Positions 25,547 to 34,279 are shown, numbered from the stretch's first letter. The stretch: DNA of 64,000 bases from Amycolatopsis sp. EV170708-02-1 (GCF_022479115.1 NZ_CP092497.1:9548001-9612000); one strand, 5' to 3'. A program made the numbers and translations. Notes: a model not told the origin generated them from the letters alone.

Positions 25547-25714
25547 CGTGATCGGCTGGACGGCACACGTGATCCGATGGACGACACACGTGACCGGGTG
25601 GACGACACACTCGCGAGCGGCGCCGGCCGCGAGCCGTCCGACCAGGCACGCTTGGCGTCCATCGGATCACGCGAGCCGTCCGCCGGAGCACGCTTGGCGT
25701 CCATCGGATCACGC
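25547..25714. repeat. 21-bp unit array, three direct then four inverted copies (family A, copy 2)
   Basis: Direct units start at 25547, 25568 and 25589 (CGTGATC...TGGACG...CACA). The switch point CTCGCGAGCGGCGCCGGCCG is itself self-complementary. Inverted units start at 25631, 25652, 25673 and 25694; two of them are identical (TTGGCGTCC...GGATCACGC). Same architecture and consensus as 1905-2115 and 51228-51394. Confidence 0.85.
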
Positions 25715-26072
25715 TGGACCCGGCCCCGTATCGGTTCCCCGGGACTTTCGGCTTAGCACTCACGAGAGCGGTCCCGATACCCGCGAATGTCCTGTTTTGT
25801 CAGTGACCCATTGGTTGTAGTGGTGGACACCCATTTGAGTCAGTGACCCGGCACTCTGCGCGTTAGTGGTCCGGAATTGATTACACTCCGTCCGGAATTG
25901 CGGACACTTTGCGGTCGTATTGGCCGTCGTGTAGCGCGATCGTAACCTCGCGTGCTTAAGTGCGGGCTGAGTTCCCGCTAGTGTCGGCGGGCACACCGAT
26001 CGTCCGTGGAGTTCGAGTTTCCGACCGACCGGACGGTGCCTAAACACCGAAAATCTCCTCAAGGGGTGCCAG
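25715..26072 (+). promoter_or_regulatory. Control region of the oligopeptide transporter operon
   Basis: This gene-free stretch carries two pairs of direct repeats: GTCAGTGACCC at 25799-25809 and 25839-25849 (40 bp apart), and GTCCGGAATTG at 25869-25879 and 25890-25900, exactly 21 bp apart and so on the same face of the helix. A TAGTGT hexamer at 25979-25984 is a possible -10 box about 90 nt before the gene. It is less G+C-rich than its surroundings. A regulator binding here is inferred; I do not recognise the motifs. Confidence 0.55.
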
Positions 26073-27746
26073 ATGCAGCAACTGCGGGTGACCCGAGCAC
26101 GCCGTGTGGCCCTGATCGGGCTTGCCGGCGCACTCGCGGTCTCCATTTCCGCCTGTGCCGAATCGAAGCGTGAAGAAGGCGCAGGGGGTGGCTCGGGAGG
26201 CACCATGGTCTTCGGCGCCGCCGGTAACCCGAAGACGTTCGACCCGCTCTTCAACGACGACGGTGAGACCTTCCGCATCATCCGCCAGATGATGGACACC
26301 CTGATCATGAACAAGCCGGGGACCGCGGACCTCGAGCCCGGCCTGGCGGAGAAGTGGGAAGGCAGCAACGAAGGCAAGACCTGGACCTTCACCCTGAAGA
26401 AGGGCGTGAAGTTCCACGACGGCACCCCGTTCAACGCCGAAGCGGTCTGCTTCAACTTCAACCGCATGTTCAACATGAAGGGCGCCGCCGCCCAGAGCCA
26501 GATGATCTACTACGGCGACGTCTTCGAGGGCTTCGCCAAGAACGAGGGTGACGCCTCCGGCGCCCCGGTGTTCAAGGACTGCCAGGCCAAGGACGAGTCG
26601 ACCGCCGTCCTGAACCTGAACAAGGCCAAGGGCGCCTTCCCGGCGGCCTTCACGCTGCCGTCGTTCTCGATCCAGAGCCCGGACGCGCTGAAGAAGTACA
26701 ACGCCGACGCCGTCACCCAGAGCGGTGACTCGTTCTCCTACCCGGAGTACGCGCTGAAGCACCCGACCGGCACCGGCCCGTTCAAGTTCGAGAGCTGGGA
26801 CCAGGCCAAGGGTGAGATCACGCTGGTCAAGGCCACCGACTCGCCGACCCAGACGGCCAAGCTCGACAAGCTGGTCTTCAAGGTCATCCCGGACGAGAAC
26901 GCCCGTAAGCAGGCGCTCAAGGCCGGCGACATCCAGGGCTACGACTACCCGTCGCCCGCGGACTACGGCCTGCTGCGCAACGACGGCGAGCAGGTGCTCA
27001 TCCGCCCGTCGTTCAACATCCTGTACCTGGGCATCAACCAGAAGAACAACCCGAAGCTGAAGGACCTCAAGGTCCGCCAGGCGCTGGCCTACGGTCTCAA
27101 CCGCGACCAGTTCGTCAAGTCGAAGCTCCCCGAGGGCGCCGAGACCGCGTCGCAGTTCGTGCCGAAGGCGATCGACGGCTACAACGAGAACGTCACCAAG
27201 TACGACTACAACCTTCAGAAGGCGAAAGACCTGCTGAAGGAAGCCGGCGCCGAGGGCATGACCCTGAAGTTCTATTACCCGACCGAGGTCACCCGGCCGT
27301 ACATGCCGAACCCGGCCGACATCTTCACCTCGCTGTCCGAGGACATGAAGGCCATGGGCATCAAGGTCGAGCCGATCGCCAAGCCGTGGAACGGTGGCTA
27401 CAAGGACGACGTCCAGAAGGCGGGCAAGCACGACGTGCACCTGCTCGGCTGGACCGGTGACTACAACGACGCCGGTAACTTCGTCGGCACCTTCTTCGGT
27501 CGCGAGAAGCCGGAATTCGGCTTCACCAACGCGGAGCTCTTCTCGGCCATTTCCGCCGCGGACGCCGCGCCCGCCGGTGAGGCGCACACCAAGGCGTACC
27601 AGGAAGTGAACCAGAAGATCATGGAGTACCTGCCCGCCATCCCGATCTCCTACGGCCCCCCGGCGATCGTCGTCGGCCCGAAGGTGAAGGGTCTGGTGGC
27701 CAGCCCGCTGACCGACGAGCGCTTCTACACCGTCACGGTCAACTGA
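26073..27746 (+). CDS. Oligopeptide ABC transporter substrate-binding lipoprotein (SBP_bac_5)
   Basis: A 557-residue DppA/OppA-type binding protein. Its signal peptide ends in lipobox ISAC (C28), followed by a Gly/Ser linker and the SBP_bac_5 fold: GNPKTFDPLF, LEPGLAEKWE, TWTFTLKKGVKFHDGTPF and the late LLGWTGDYNDAGNF. It is lipid-anchored outside the cell and delivers peptides or similar solutes to the permeases encoded directly downstream. Strong codon bias towards AAG/AAC suggests high expression. It is the first gene of a five-gene operon. The ligand is not predictable. Confidence 0.92.
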   Translation: MQQLRVTRARRVALIGLAGALAVSISACAESKREEGAGGGSGGTMVFGAAGNPKTFDPLFNDDGETFRIIRQMMDTLIMNKPGTADLEPGLAEKWEGSNEGKTWTFTLKKGVKFHDGTPFNAEAVCFNFNRMFNMKGAAAQSQMIYYGDVFEGFAKNEGDASGAPVFKDCQAKDESTAVLNLNKAKGAFPAAFTLPSFSIQSPDALKKYNADAVTQSGDSFSYPEYALKHPTGTGPFKFESWDQAKGEITLVKATDSPTQTAKLDKLVFKVIPDENARKQALKAGDIQGYDYPSPADYGLLRNDGEQVLIRPSFNILYLGINQKNNPKLKDLKVRQALAYGLNRDQFVKSKLPEGAETASQFVPKAIDGYNENVTKYDYNLQKAKDLLKEAGAEGMTLKFYYPTEVTRPYMPNPADIFTSLSEDMKAMGIKVEPIAKPWNGGYKDDVQKAGKHDVHLLGWTGDYNDAGNFVGTFFGREKPEFGFTNAELFSAISAADAAPAGEAHTKAYQEVNQKIMEYLPAIPISYGPPAIVVGPKVKGLVASPLTDERFYTVTVN

Positions 27747-27832
27747 TCTACCACCACTAAGCCACCAGGGGGTGGGCGCTACCGCGCCCGCCCCCTGTGG
27801 CCCATTCCCGGGCTGGCAACAAAGGAACGCAC

Positions 27833-28834
27833 GTGCTCCGTTTTCTCGTGCGTCGGCTGCTACAAGCGATACCGACGCTCTTGATCCTGTCCATTTTGAT
27901 CTTCGCCTGGCTCCGGTCCCTGCCCGGTGGCCCCGCCGGCGCCCTCCTGGGTGACAAGGCGACCCCGGAGAAGATCGCCGACCTGAACAAGCTTCTCGGC
28001 CTCGACGATCCGATCTTCGTCCAATACTTCAAGTTCCTCGGCCGGGCGATCACCGGCGACTTCGGCAACTCGCTGGTCTCCGCCCAGCCGGTCATGTCGG
28101 AGATCGGGAACTTCCTCCCCGCCACGATCGAGCTCGGTTTCTGCGCGATGCTCATCGCGGTGGGCCTCGGCATCCCGTTCGGTTACCTGTCCGCGCGGTT
28201 CCGCGGCGGTGCCGTCGACAACGTCATCATCGTGCTGAGCCTGGTCGGCGTCGCCGTGCCGGTGTTCTTCCTCGGCTACATGATGCAGGACGCGCTGGCC
28301 GCTCCGCTGGGACTTCCGTCGCAGGGCCGTCAGATGGCGGGCCTCGACGCCACCACCGTCACCGGTTTCGCGGTCTTCGACGGCATCATCACCCAGGAAT
28401 GGGACGCCGCCTGGGACGCGATCACCCACCTGATCCTTCCCGCGTTCGCGCTCGCCACCATCCCGCTCGCGGTGATCGTCCGGATCACCCGCGCGTCGGT
28501 GCTGGACGTGCTGAACGAGGACTTCATCCGCACCGCCAACTCGAAGGGCCTGACCCAGCCGATCGTCCGGCGCCGTCACGTGCTCCGCAACGGGCTCCTG
28601 CCGGTGGTCACCGTCATCGGCCTGCAGACCGGCGCACTGCTCGGTGGCGCCGTGCTGACCGAGCGGGTGTTCAACTTCCGCGGCCTGGGCTTCCTGCTCG
28701 CCGAGGGCATCGAACGGCGTGACTACCCGCGTCTGCAAGCGCTGCTGCTGTTCGGCGCGCTGGTCTACGTGCTGGTGAACACGCTGGTCGACATCTCGTA
28801 CGGGCTCATCGACCCGAGGGTGCGTGTCCGATGA
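27833..28834 (+). CDS. Oligopeptide ABC transporter permease, DppB/OppB type
   Basis: A 333-residue permease with six membrane helices starting MLRFLVRRLLQAIPTLLILS. The EAA loop of the BPD_transp_1 domain lies at NEDFIRTANSKGLTQPIVRR. GTG at 27833 is preceded by AAAGGA and starts at the family's usual N-terminus; an ATG 36 nt upstream adds an unlikely MAHSRAGNKGTH. The second permease gene overlaps its stop by four bases. It forms the membrane channel with OppC-type partner. Confidence 0.92.
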   Translation: MLRFLVRRLLQAIPTLLILSILIFAWLRSLPGGPAGALLGDKATPEKIADLNKLLGLDDPIFVQYFKFLGRAITGDFGNSLVSAQPVMSEIGNFLPATIELGFCAMLIAVGLGIPFGYLSARFRGGAVDNVIIVLSLVGVAVPVFFLGYMMQDALAAPLGLPSQGRQMAGLDATTVTGFAVFDGIITQEWDAAWDAITHLILPAFALATIPLAVIVRITRASVLDVLNEDFIRTANSKGLTQPIVRRRHVLRNGLLPVVTVIGLQTGALLGGAVLTERVFNFRGLGFLLAEGIERRDYPRLQALLLFGALVYVLVNTLVDISYGLIDPRVRVR

Positions 28835-29766
28835 ACACATTGCTGAACAAGAAGAAGGAACCGATCGACAAGCTCGCCGCGACGTCGGCGAAGGGGCACA
28901 GCCTCGGTGGCGAGGCGGTCCGCCGCATGCTGCGGAGCCCGGTGGCGATCACCGGTGGCGTGATCACCCTGCTGTTCCTGCTGCTGGCGATCCTGGCGCC
29001 GTTCATCGCGCCGAAGGACCCGTACGAGCGGTACCTGCAGAGCGAGGTCATCCTCGGCCAGGGCATCATCCCCGGCGCGCAGGCCGGTTTCCCGCTCGGT
29101 GTCGACGACTTCGGTCGCGACTATCTTTCGCGGCTGCTGGTCGGCGCGCAGAACACGCTGCTGGTCGGTGTGCTCGCGACGATCATCGGCGTCGTGGTCG
29201 GCATGATCATCGGCGGCCTCGCCGGTGCCTTCGGCGGCTGGGTCGACACGGTGCTGATGCGCCTCGTCGACGTCATGCTGTCCGTGCCGTCGCTGCTGCT
29301 GGCGATCTCGGTCGCCGCGCTGTTCCAGAAGCCGAGCCAGTGGACCGTGATCGTGGCCGTGTCGATGGTCGGCGTGCCGATCTTCGCGCGGTTGCTGCGC
29401 GGTTCGATGCTCGCGCAGAGAAACAGCGACCACGTGCTCGCGGCGACGTCGCTCGGCGTCAAACGCGGGGCGATCGTGTTGCGGCACATGCTGCCCAACT
29501 CGCTCGGCCCGGTCATCGTGCAGGCGACGCTGACGCTGGCCACCGCGATCCTCGAGGCGGCGGCGCTGTCGTTCCTCGGTCTCGGCGACCCGGACCCGAA
29601 CCGGGCGGAATGGGGCATCATGCTGAGCCGCAGCGCTCGGCAGTTCCTCGACATCCGCCCCGAGCTGGCGTACTACCCGGCCATCGCGATCATCATCGTC
29701 GCGCTCGGGTTCACGCTGCTCGGCGAGTCCCTGCGGGAAGCCCTCGATCCGAAGAACAGGCGGTGA
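28831..29766 (+). CDS. Oligopeptide ABC transporter permease, DppC/OppC type
   Basis: A 311-residue permease. A cytoplasmic N-terminus (OppC_N) precedes the first helix (about 42-60), then a large outer loop with PLGVDDFGRDYLSRLLVGAQ, the usual OppC signature, then five helices. The EAA loop is near HVLAATSLGVKRGAIVLRHM. The start overlaps the upstream permease stop (ATGA) and the ATPase gene follows 7 bp downstream, so expression is tightly coupled. Confidence 0.92.
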   Translation: MNTLLNKKKEPIDKLAATSAKGHSLGGEAVRRMLRSPVAITGGVITLLFLLLAILAPFIAPKDPYERYLQSEVILGQGIIPGAQAGFPLGVDDFGRDYLSRLLVGAQNTLLVGVLATIIGVVVGMIIGGLAGAFGGWVDTVLMRLVDVMLSVPSLLLAISVAALFQKPSQWTVIVAVSMVGVPIFARLLRGSMLAQRNSDHVLAATSLGVKRGAIVLRHMLPNSLGPVIVQATLTLATAILEAAALSFLGLGDPDPNRAEWGIMLSRSARQFLDIRPELAYYPAIAIIIVALGFTLLGESLREALDPKNRR

Positions 29767-29773
29767 TTTTCTG

Positions 29774-30769
29774 ATGGCACTCCTCGAAGTACGCGACCTC
29801 AAGGTCGTTTTCTCCCGGCGCGGCGAGAAGCCGTTCACCGCGGTGGACGAGGTCAGTTTCGACGTCGAACCCGGCCAGACGGTCGGTCTCGTCGGTGAGT
29901 CCGGTTGCGGCAAATCCGTGACCTCGCTGGCGATCATGCGGCTGCTCGCGAAGCGCGGCAACCAGGTCAGCGGTTCGGTTTCGTTCGAAGGCACGGATCT
30001 GCTTCGCCTGTCGGATAGGGAAATGCGGGACCGCCGTGGCCGTGACCTCGGCATGGTGTTCCAGGATCCGCTGTCCTCGCTGAACCCGGTCATCCCGATC
30101 GGGCTGCAGATCACCGAGGTGCTGGAGCGGCATCGTGGGATGTCGCGCAAGGCGGCGTCGGTGGAGGCGGCGGAACTGCTGGACAAGGTCGGCATCCCCG
30201 ACCCGGCGCGGCGGCTTTCCGAGTACCCGCACCAGCTTTCCGGCGGGATGCGGCAGCGTGCGCTGATCGCGATCGCGCTGGCGTGCCGTCCCCGGCTGCT
30301 CATCGCCGACGAACCGACCACCGCGCTCGACGTGACGATCCAGGCGCAGATCCTCGCGCTGCTGCGGGAACTGGTGCAGGACACCGGGACCGCGCTGATC
30401 ATGATCACGCACGACCTCGGTGTCGTCGCCGGTCTCTGCGACCAGGTCAACGTGCTCTACGGCGGCAAGATCGTCGAGCGCGCCGAGCGGCACGCGTTGT
30501 TCGCCGAGCCGCGGCATCCCTACACGCACGGCCTGCTCGCCTCGATCCCGCGTCTCGACGCGGGCCGCGGCGAGAAACTGATCCCCATCAAGGGATCCGT
30601 CGCCGACAACATCCCGTGGGACGGCGGCTGCGCGTTCGCGCCCCGCTGCCCGAACGCTCTCGGCGTGTGCCGGGAGGTTTCACCGCAGCTGACCCCGGAT
30701 CGCAACGGGCTGCTGCGCTGCCACAACCCGGTGATCCCGGCCGTGGCCGCACGAGGAGGGGCCCGATGA
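29774..30769 (+). CDS. Oligopeptide ABC transporter ATP-binding protein, DppD/OppD type
   Basis: A 331-residue ATPase: Walker A GESGCGKS (about 41-48), Q loop [11 protein letters not shown], signature [12 protein letters not shown], Walker [13 protein letters not shown] and H loop ITHDLG. The C-terminal oligo_HPY region is [16 protein letters not shown], followed by the CAFAPRCP...C...C cysteine cluster of the family, which may bind a metal. It pairs with the next gene to energise uptake. Confidence 0.93.
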   Translation: MALLEVRDLKVVFSRRGEKPFTAVDEVSFDVEPGQTVGLVGESGCGKSVTSLAIMRLLAKRGNQVSGSVSFEGTDLLRLSDREMRDRRGRDLGMVFQDPLSSLNPVIPIGLQITEVLERHRGMSRKAASVEAAELLDKVGIPDPARRLSEYPHQLSGGMRQRALIAIALACRPRLLIADEPTTALDVTIQAQILALLRELVQDTGTALIMITHDLGVVAGLCDQVNVLYGGKIVERAERHALFAEPRHPYTHGLLASIPRLDAGRGEKLIPIKGSVADNIPWDGGCAFAPRCPNALGVCREVSPQLTPDRNGLLRCHNPVIPAVAARGGAR

Positions 30770-31884
30770 CCCACACGGTACCGCCGCAGGACGTGCTACT
30801 GGAGGTCGACGACCTCAAGGTGCACTTCCCGATCAAACGCGGCATCGTGGTCGACCGCACGGTCGGGCACGTGTTCGCCGTCGACGGCGTCGATCTGGCC
30901 ATCCGCCGTGGTGAGACCTACGGCCTGGTCGGGGAATCCGGCTGCGGTAAGTCCACTTTGGGCAGGGCGATCCTCCGGCTGACCGAGCTGACCGACGGCA
31001 AGGTCGTCTTCGACGGCACCGACGTCGCCGGGCTCAAGGGCGAGGAACTGCGCAAGGCCCGCCGCCGGATGCAGATGGTGTTCCAGGACCCGATGTCCTC
31101 TTTGGACCCTCGGCAGTCGGTGGAATCCATTCTGACCGAAGGGATGAAGGCGCACGGCCTCGCCGACGACAAGGAGACGACGGCCAAGCGGCTGCGCGAA
31201 CTCCTTGCCGCCGTCGGTCTTCCGGAGTCCTCGCTGCGGAAGTACCCGCACGAGTTCTCGGGCGGTCAGCGTCAGCGCATCGGCATCGCGCGGGCACTGG
31301 CGGTGGAGCCGGACCTGATCGTCGCCGACGAACCGGTGTCCGCGCTGGACGTCTCGGTGCAGGCTCAGGTGGTCAACCTCCTGGAGGATCTGCAGGAGAA
31401 GCTCGGGCTGACGTACCTGGTGATCGCGCACGACCTCGCGGTGGTGCGCCACATCTCCGACCGCATCGGCGTGATGTACCTCGGCTCGCTGGTCGAAGAG
31501 GCCGACGCCGACACGCTGTACGAGGACCCCCTGCACCCGTACACGCGGGCGCTGCTCTCGGCGATCCCCGTGCCGGACCCGACGGTGGAGGACAGCCGCG
31601 AGCAGATCCTGCTCGCCGGTGACCTGCCCTCGCCGGCGCGGCCGCCGTCCGGCTGCCGGTTCCACACGCGGTGCCCGTGGAAGCAGCAGAGCCTGTGCGA
31701 CACCGACCGCCCGCAGCTGCGGGAGATCGGCGCCGGGCACCGGGTCGCGTGCCACTACGCGGAGGACATCCGCGACGGGCGGATCAAACCGCACGAGGTC
31801 AAGGCGGAACTCGTCGAGGCCGGGGAGCTGAACCCCGACGTCGGCGGACTGCCGGACGTCGGCTCGGCGGCGGAAATCCTCTAG
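30766..31884 (+). CDS. Oligopeptide ABC transporter ATP-binding protein, DppF/OppF type
   Basis: A 372-residue ATPase with Walker [11 protein letters not shown] loop [11 protein letters not shown], signature [12 protein letters not shown], Walker [14 protein letters not shown] loop IAHDLA, oligo_[18 protein letters not shown], and the C-terminal Cys cluster ([10 protein letters not shown]...C...C). I chose the ATG at 30766, which overlaps the previous stop and follows GAGGAGGGG. The much longer open frame upstream is in the wrong frame of the previous gene. It is last in the operon. Confidence 0.93.
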   Translation: MTHTVPPQDVLLEVDDLKVHFPIKRGIVVDRTVGHVFAVDGVDLAIRRGETYGLVGESGCGKSTLGRAILRLTELTDGKVVFDGTDVAGLKGEELRKARRRMQMVFQDPMSSLDPRQSVESILTEGMKAHGLADDKETTAKRLRELLAAVGLPESSLRKYPHEFSGGQRQRIGIARALAVEPDLIVADEPVSALDVSVQAQVVNLLEDLQEKLGLTYLVIAHDLAVVRHISDRIGVMYLGSLVEEADADTLYEDPLHPYTRALLSAIPVPDPTVEDSREQILLAGDLPSPARPPSGCRFHTRCPWKQQSLCDTDRPQLREIGAGHRVACHYAEDIRDGRIKPHEVKAELVEAGELNPDVGGLPDVGSAAEIL

Positions 31885-31896
31885 TTCGTTCCGAAC

Positions 31897-31951
31897 GCGC
31901 GTGAAGGCCCCCTTCCCTCGGCTCAGCCGAGGGAAGGGGGCCTTCACGCGC
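31897..31951. terminator. Perfect 27-bp palindrome after the transporter operon (family D)
   Basis: Arms 31897-31923 (GCGCGTGAAGGCCCCCTTCC then CTCGGCT) and 31925-31951 are fully complementary around a single C. It lies 12 bp after the last transporter stop. The core GTGAAGGCC...GGCCTTCAC is shared with hairpins at 18051 and 38362. Confidence 0.85.
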
Positions 31952-31956
31952 TTCGG

Positions 31957-31980
31957 CCGCATTTAGAGGAGGAAATGCGG
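31957..31980. repeat. Family E palindrome, copy 2
   Basis: CCGCATTT (31957-31964) pairs with AAATGCGG (31973-31980) around the loop AGAGGAGG. Nearly the same stem and loop recur at 32185-32218, and a related form follows dnaX. Confidence 0.75.
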
Positions 31981-32031
31981 AGGTCGTGAGTGGTAAAGAC
32001 GGTTAGAACGATCATTGCCACTCACGACCTC
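31980..32031. repeat. Family B palindrome, copy 2
   Basis: GAGGTCGTGAGTGG (31980-31993) pairs with CCACTCACGACCTC (32018-32031). The inner part, TAAAGACGGTTAGAACGATC, is less perfect than in the copies at 25471 and 62766. It abuts the preceding family E element without a gap. Confidence 0.8.
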
Positions 32032-32103
32032 GGTGCAAAGCGCTCAAATCGGGCATCGAACGAGTCCTGGTGTCCCTTGTGGACGGTTTAGGCGTGCCCG
32101 GCC

Positions 32104-32158
32104 GTGTTGCGAAAGCCACTTTCGCAACACTCAAGGTTGCGAAAGTGGCTTTCGCAAC
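32104..32158. repeat. Two back-to-back family C hairpins
   Basis: GTGTTGCGAAAG-CCA-CTTTCGCAACAC (32104-32130) is followed by GTTGCGAAAG-TGG-CTTTCGCAAC (32136-32158). The loops are complementary (CCA and TGG), so the pair is also one large inverted repeat. Related to 2535-2561, with GTTG in place of GTCG. Confidence 0.8.
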
Positions 32159-32184
32159 ACGCGGCGCATCGGCGAGCGGACCCC

Positions 32185-32218
32185 GCCTGCCGCATTTAGA
32201 GGACGAAATGCGGCAGGC
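32185..32218. repeat. Family E palindrome, copy 3
   Basis: GCCTGCCGCATTT (32185-32197) pairs perfectly with AAATGCGGCAGGC (32206-32218) around the loop AGAGGACG. It lies only 32 bp before the start of the next gene, so any promoter for that gene overlaps or closely follows it. Confidence 0.8.
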
Positions 32219-32250
32219 GCGGAAGGCCGGTTTCGGGCAGACTCGGTGTC

Positions 32251-32892
32251 ATGCGGGTCACAGTGCTGGGTGCGACGGGGCGGACGGGGATCCATGTGGT
32301 CCGGCTCCTGCGGGGGCGGGGACATCAGGTGCGGGCGGGCCTGCGCAGCCGCCGCCGCGCCGAGCAGGTCGCCGGGCTCGGCGCCGAAACCGTGGTCGCG
32401 GACGTGACGGCCGACGCGGAAGACCTCGTCGAGGCGCTCGCAGGTTCCGAAGTGGTGATCAGCGCGATCGGCGCGCCCGATCCGGACCAGGCCTCGGTCG
32501 ACCTGGTCGACCGTGACGGCGTGATCACCGCCATCCGCGCGGCGGAGAAGGCGGGGGTCTCGCGATTCGTGCAGCTTTCCGCGCAGTTCGCGGATTCGCC
32601 GGATCAGGGCGATCGCCTGGTGCGGTCGATCCTGATGGCGAAGCAGATCTCCGACAGCGTCCTGCGCCGTTCGAGCCTGAACTGGACGATCGTCCGGCCC
32701 GGCACGCTCACCGACGACCAGCCCACCGGCCACGTCAAGATCGCCGGTCACCTCGAACCGGGCCGCGTCTCCCGCGCGGACGTCGCCGCCGTCCTGGTCG
32801 CCACGCTGGAAGAACCGCTCGCCGAGAATCAGGGTTTCGACGTCATCGGTGGCGAGATCCCTATTCCGTCGGCGCTGGCGTCGTTGGGTTGA
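32251..32892 (+). CDS. NAD(P)-binding NmrA/atypical SDR-family protein
   Basis: A 213-residue atypical short-chain dehydrogenase: an N-terminal Rossmann motif VTVLGATGRTGIHV, then VVISAIGAP at about 70-78, VQLSAQFAD, and SLNWTIVRPGTLTDD near 148. This matches the NAD(P)H-binding family related to YwnB/biliverdin reductase B. It lacks a full Y-x3-K pair, as many such proteins do. Its 3' end overlaps the convergent CGNR regulator by 32 bp. The substrate is unknown. Confidence 0.82.
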   Translation: MRVTVLGATGRTGIHVVRLLRGRGHQVRAGLRSRRRAEQVAGLGAETVVADVTADAEDLVEALAGSEVVISAIGAPDPDQASVDLVDRDGVITAIRAAEKAGVSRFVQLSAQFADSPDQGDRLVRSILMAKQISDSVLRRSSLNWTIVRPGTLTDDQPTGHVKIAGHLEPGRVSRADVAAVLVATLEEPLAENQGFDVIGGEIPIPSALASLG

Positions 32893-33448
32893 GCGCCTTC
32901 TTCCGCTCCCGCGCGGCCCGCAGGTTCGCGACGTTCCCGCAGGTGCGCACGTCGTGCCAGACGCCGCTGTTGTTGCGCGAGACGTCGTAGAAGGCCGAAC
33001 GGCAGCCGTCGAGACGGCACAGTTTCAGCCGCGGCCAGATCCCCGCCTGCTGCGCGAGCAGCGTCTCCGTCCACAGCGCCGAAACGAGCCACTGCCGTCC
33101 GGTGCCGGAGGGGAACAGCCGGACGACGCCGTCGCGCAGGGCCAAATCCGCCTTGATCGGCTTGCCGAGGTCCGTGGCGTCGCCGTCCACGAGCGAAACG
33201 AACGACGCGCGAAGGTCGCGAAGCGCGCGAAGGTCGCCTGGCCCGAGTGTGATCTCGGGCGCTTCGGAGTCCCGGGCTCGTGACCATTCCGTCAGCGCCT
33301 CGGCGGCCCAAGGCCGCGCCAGGTCGGCGTCGCTCAGCAGGTCGAGGCCGTACGTCTGGATCGCCTTGGTGTTGAGGAAGTCCTGAACGAGCGCCAGCCC
33401 CGAGGGGGCGGTGCGTAACCGGTACCGGTCCGTCGCGGTCCATGACAT
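32861..33448 (-). CDS. CGNR zinc-finger (ABATE domain) regulator
   Basis: A 195-residue protein with an N-terminal ABATE (DUF1470) domain and a C-terminal CGNR zinc finger: C-x4-C (CRLDGC) followed by SRNNSGVWHDVRTCGN, which binds DNA. Such proteins are probable stress or metabolite-responsive regulators. The ATG at 33448 is 6 nt after a TACGCT box, so it may be leaderless. A palindrome (33451-33466) covers that box, suggesting self-control. It is divergent from an SDR dehydrogenase, its likely target. Confidence 0.82.
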   Translation of the reverse strand: MSWTATDRYRLRTAPSGLALVQDFLNTKAIQTYGLDLLSDADLARPWAAEALTEWSRARDSEAPEITLGPGDLRALRDLRASFVSLVDGDATDLGKPIKADLALRDGVVRLFPSGTGRQWLVSALWTETLLAQQAGIWPRLKLCRLDGCRSAFYDVSRNNSGVWHDVRTCGNVANLRAARERKKALNPTTPAPTE

Positions 33449-33450
33449 AG

Positions 33451-33496
33451 GTCAAGCGTACTTGACTCTGTCGTCCCGCGTCGCCATGCTGGCGAC
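33451..33496. promoter_or_regulatory. Two palindromic sites between CGNR regulator and SDR gene
   Basis: GTCAAG-CGTA-CTTGAC (33451-33466) covers the -10 box (TACGCT on the minus strand) of the CGNR gene. GTCGCCA-TGC-TGGCGAC (33480-33496) lies closer to the SDR gene, and a wider CTGTCG/CGACAG pair brackets it. These are candidate operators; which protein binds is inferred from position. Confidence 0.6.
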
Positions 33497-33535
33497 AGAG
33501 GCAAAAGCCGAACACTTCTGTCAAGGGAGCAAGTC

Positions 33536-34234
33536 ATGACCTCCATCGAAGGCGCCGTCGCCCTGGTCACCGGCGGGCAGCGCGGACTCGGCAAGGCGTT
33601 CGTCGCCGAACTGCTCGACCGCGGCGCCGCCAAGGTCTACGCGACCGCCAGGTCGCCGCGTGCGGACGCCGATCCGCGGATCGTCCCGCTCCCGCTCGAC
33701 GTCACCGACCCGGAATCCGTCCGCGCGCTGGCGGAGAAGGCGAGCGACGCCACGATCGTCTTCAACAACGCCGGCACCTTGGGGCTCGGCTCGCTGTTGA
33801 CCGAGGACGTCGACGCGCACCGCCCCGTCTTCGAGACGAACGTCTTCGGCGCACTGCGCATCGCGCAAGCGTTTGCGTCGCGGCTCAAGGACGGCGGGGC
33901 GCTGGTCAACGTGCACTCGATCCTGTCGTGGGCGGCGGGCTCAGGTTCCTACGGCGCGTCGAAGGCGGCCTTCTGGTCGCTGACCAATTCGCTCCGCATC
34001 GAGTTCGCCGAGCAGGGCACCCAGGTCGTCGGCGTGCACCTCGCCTACACCGACACCGACATGACCCAGGGCCTCGACGTCCCCAAGAACGACCCGCGCG
34101 ACGTCGCCCGCCAGGTCGTCGACGGCCTCGAAAAGGGCGAGACCGAGGTGCTCACCGACGACCTCACCCGCCAGGTCAAGGCCGCGCTCTCCGGGCCGGT
34201 CGAACACCTCGGCACCAGCCGGATCGGCGCGTAG
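33536..34234 (+). CDS. Short-chain dehydrogenase/reductase
   Basis: A 232-residue classical SDR with cofactor motif TGGQRGLG (12-19), NNAG at 77-80, and the active-site Y139-x3-K143 pair (SYGASK) with Ser upstream (SILS). A basic residue after the first strand (ARSPRAD) suggests NADP(H). AAGGGAGC precedes the ATG. Divergent from the CGNR regulator with palindromes in between, so probably under its control. The substrate alcohol or ketone is unknown. Confidence 0.88.
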   Translation: MTSIEGAVALVTGGQRGLGKAFVAELLDRGAAKVYATARSPRADADPRIVPLPLDVTDPESVRALAEKASDATIVFNNAGTLGLGSLLTEDVDAHRPVFETNVFGALRIAQAFASRLKDGGALVNVHSILSWAAGSGSYGASKAAFWSLTNSLRIEFAEQGTQVVGVHLAYTDTDMTQGLDVPKNDPRDVARQVVDGLEKGETEVLTDDLTRQVKAALSGPVEHLGTSRIGA

Positions 34235-34241
34235 AAAACGG

Positions 34242-34272
34242 TTGGCGGGAGCCGTCCCGCCCGAGGTAGTTT
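34242..34272 (+). promoter_or_regulatory. Promoter of the erm leader
   Basis: TTGGCG (34242-34247) and TAGTTT (34267-34272), 19 bp apart, or GGTAGT with 17 bp. The -10 box ends 7 nt before the ATG of the leader ORF, so the mRNA would begin at that ATG. Confidence 0.55.
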
Positions 34273-34279
34273 CGCCGCC

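Noticed and set aside
25547..25714. CRISPR array
   Set aside because: Units are contiguous with no spacers, change orientation within the array, and no cas gene is near.
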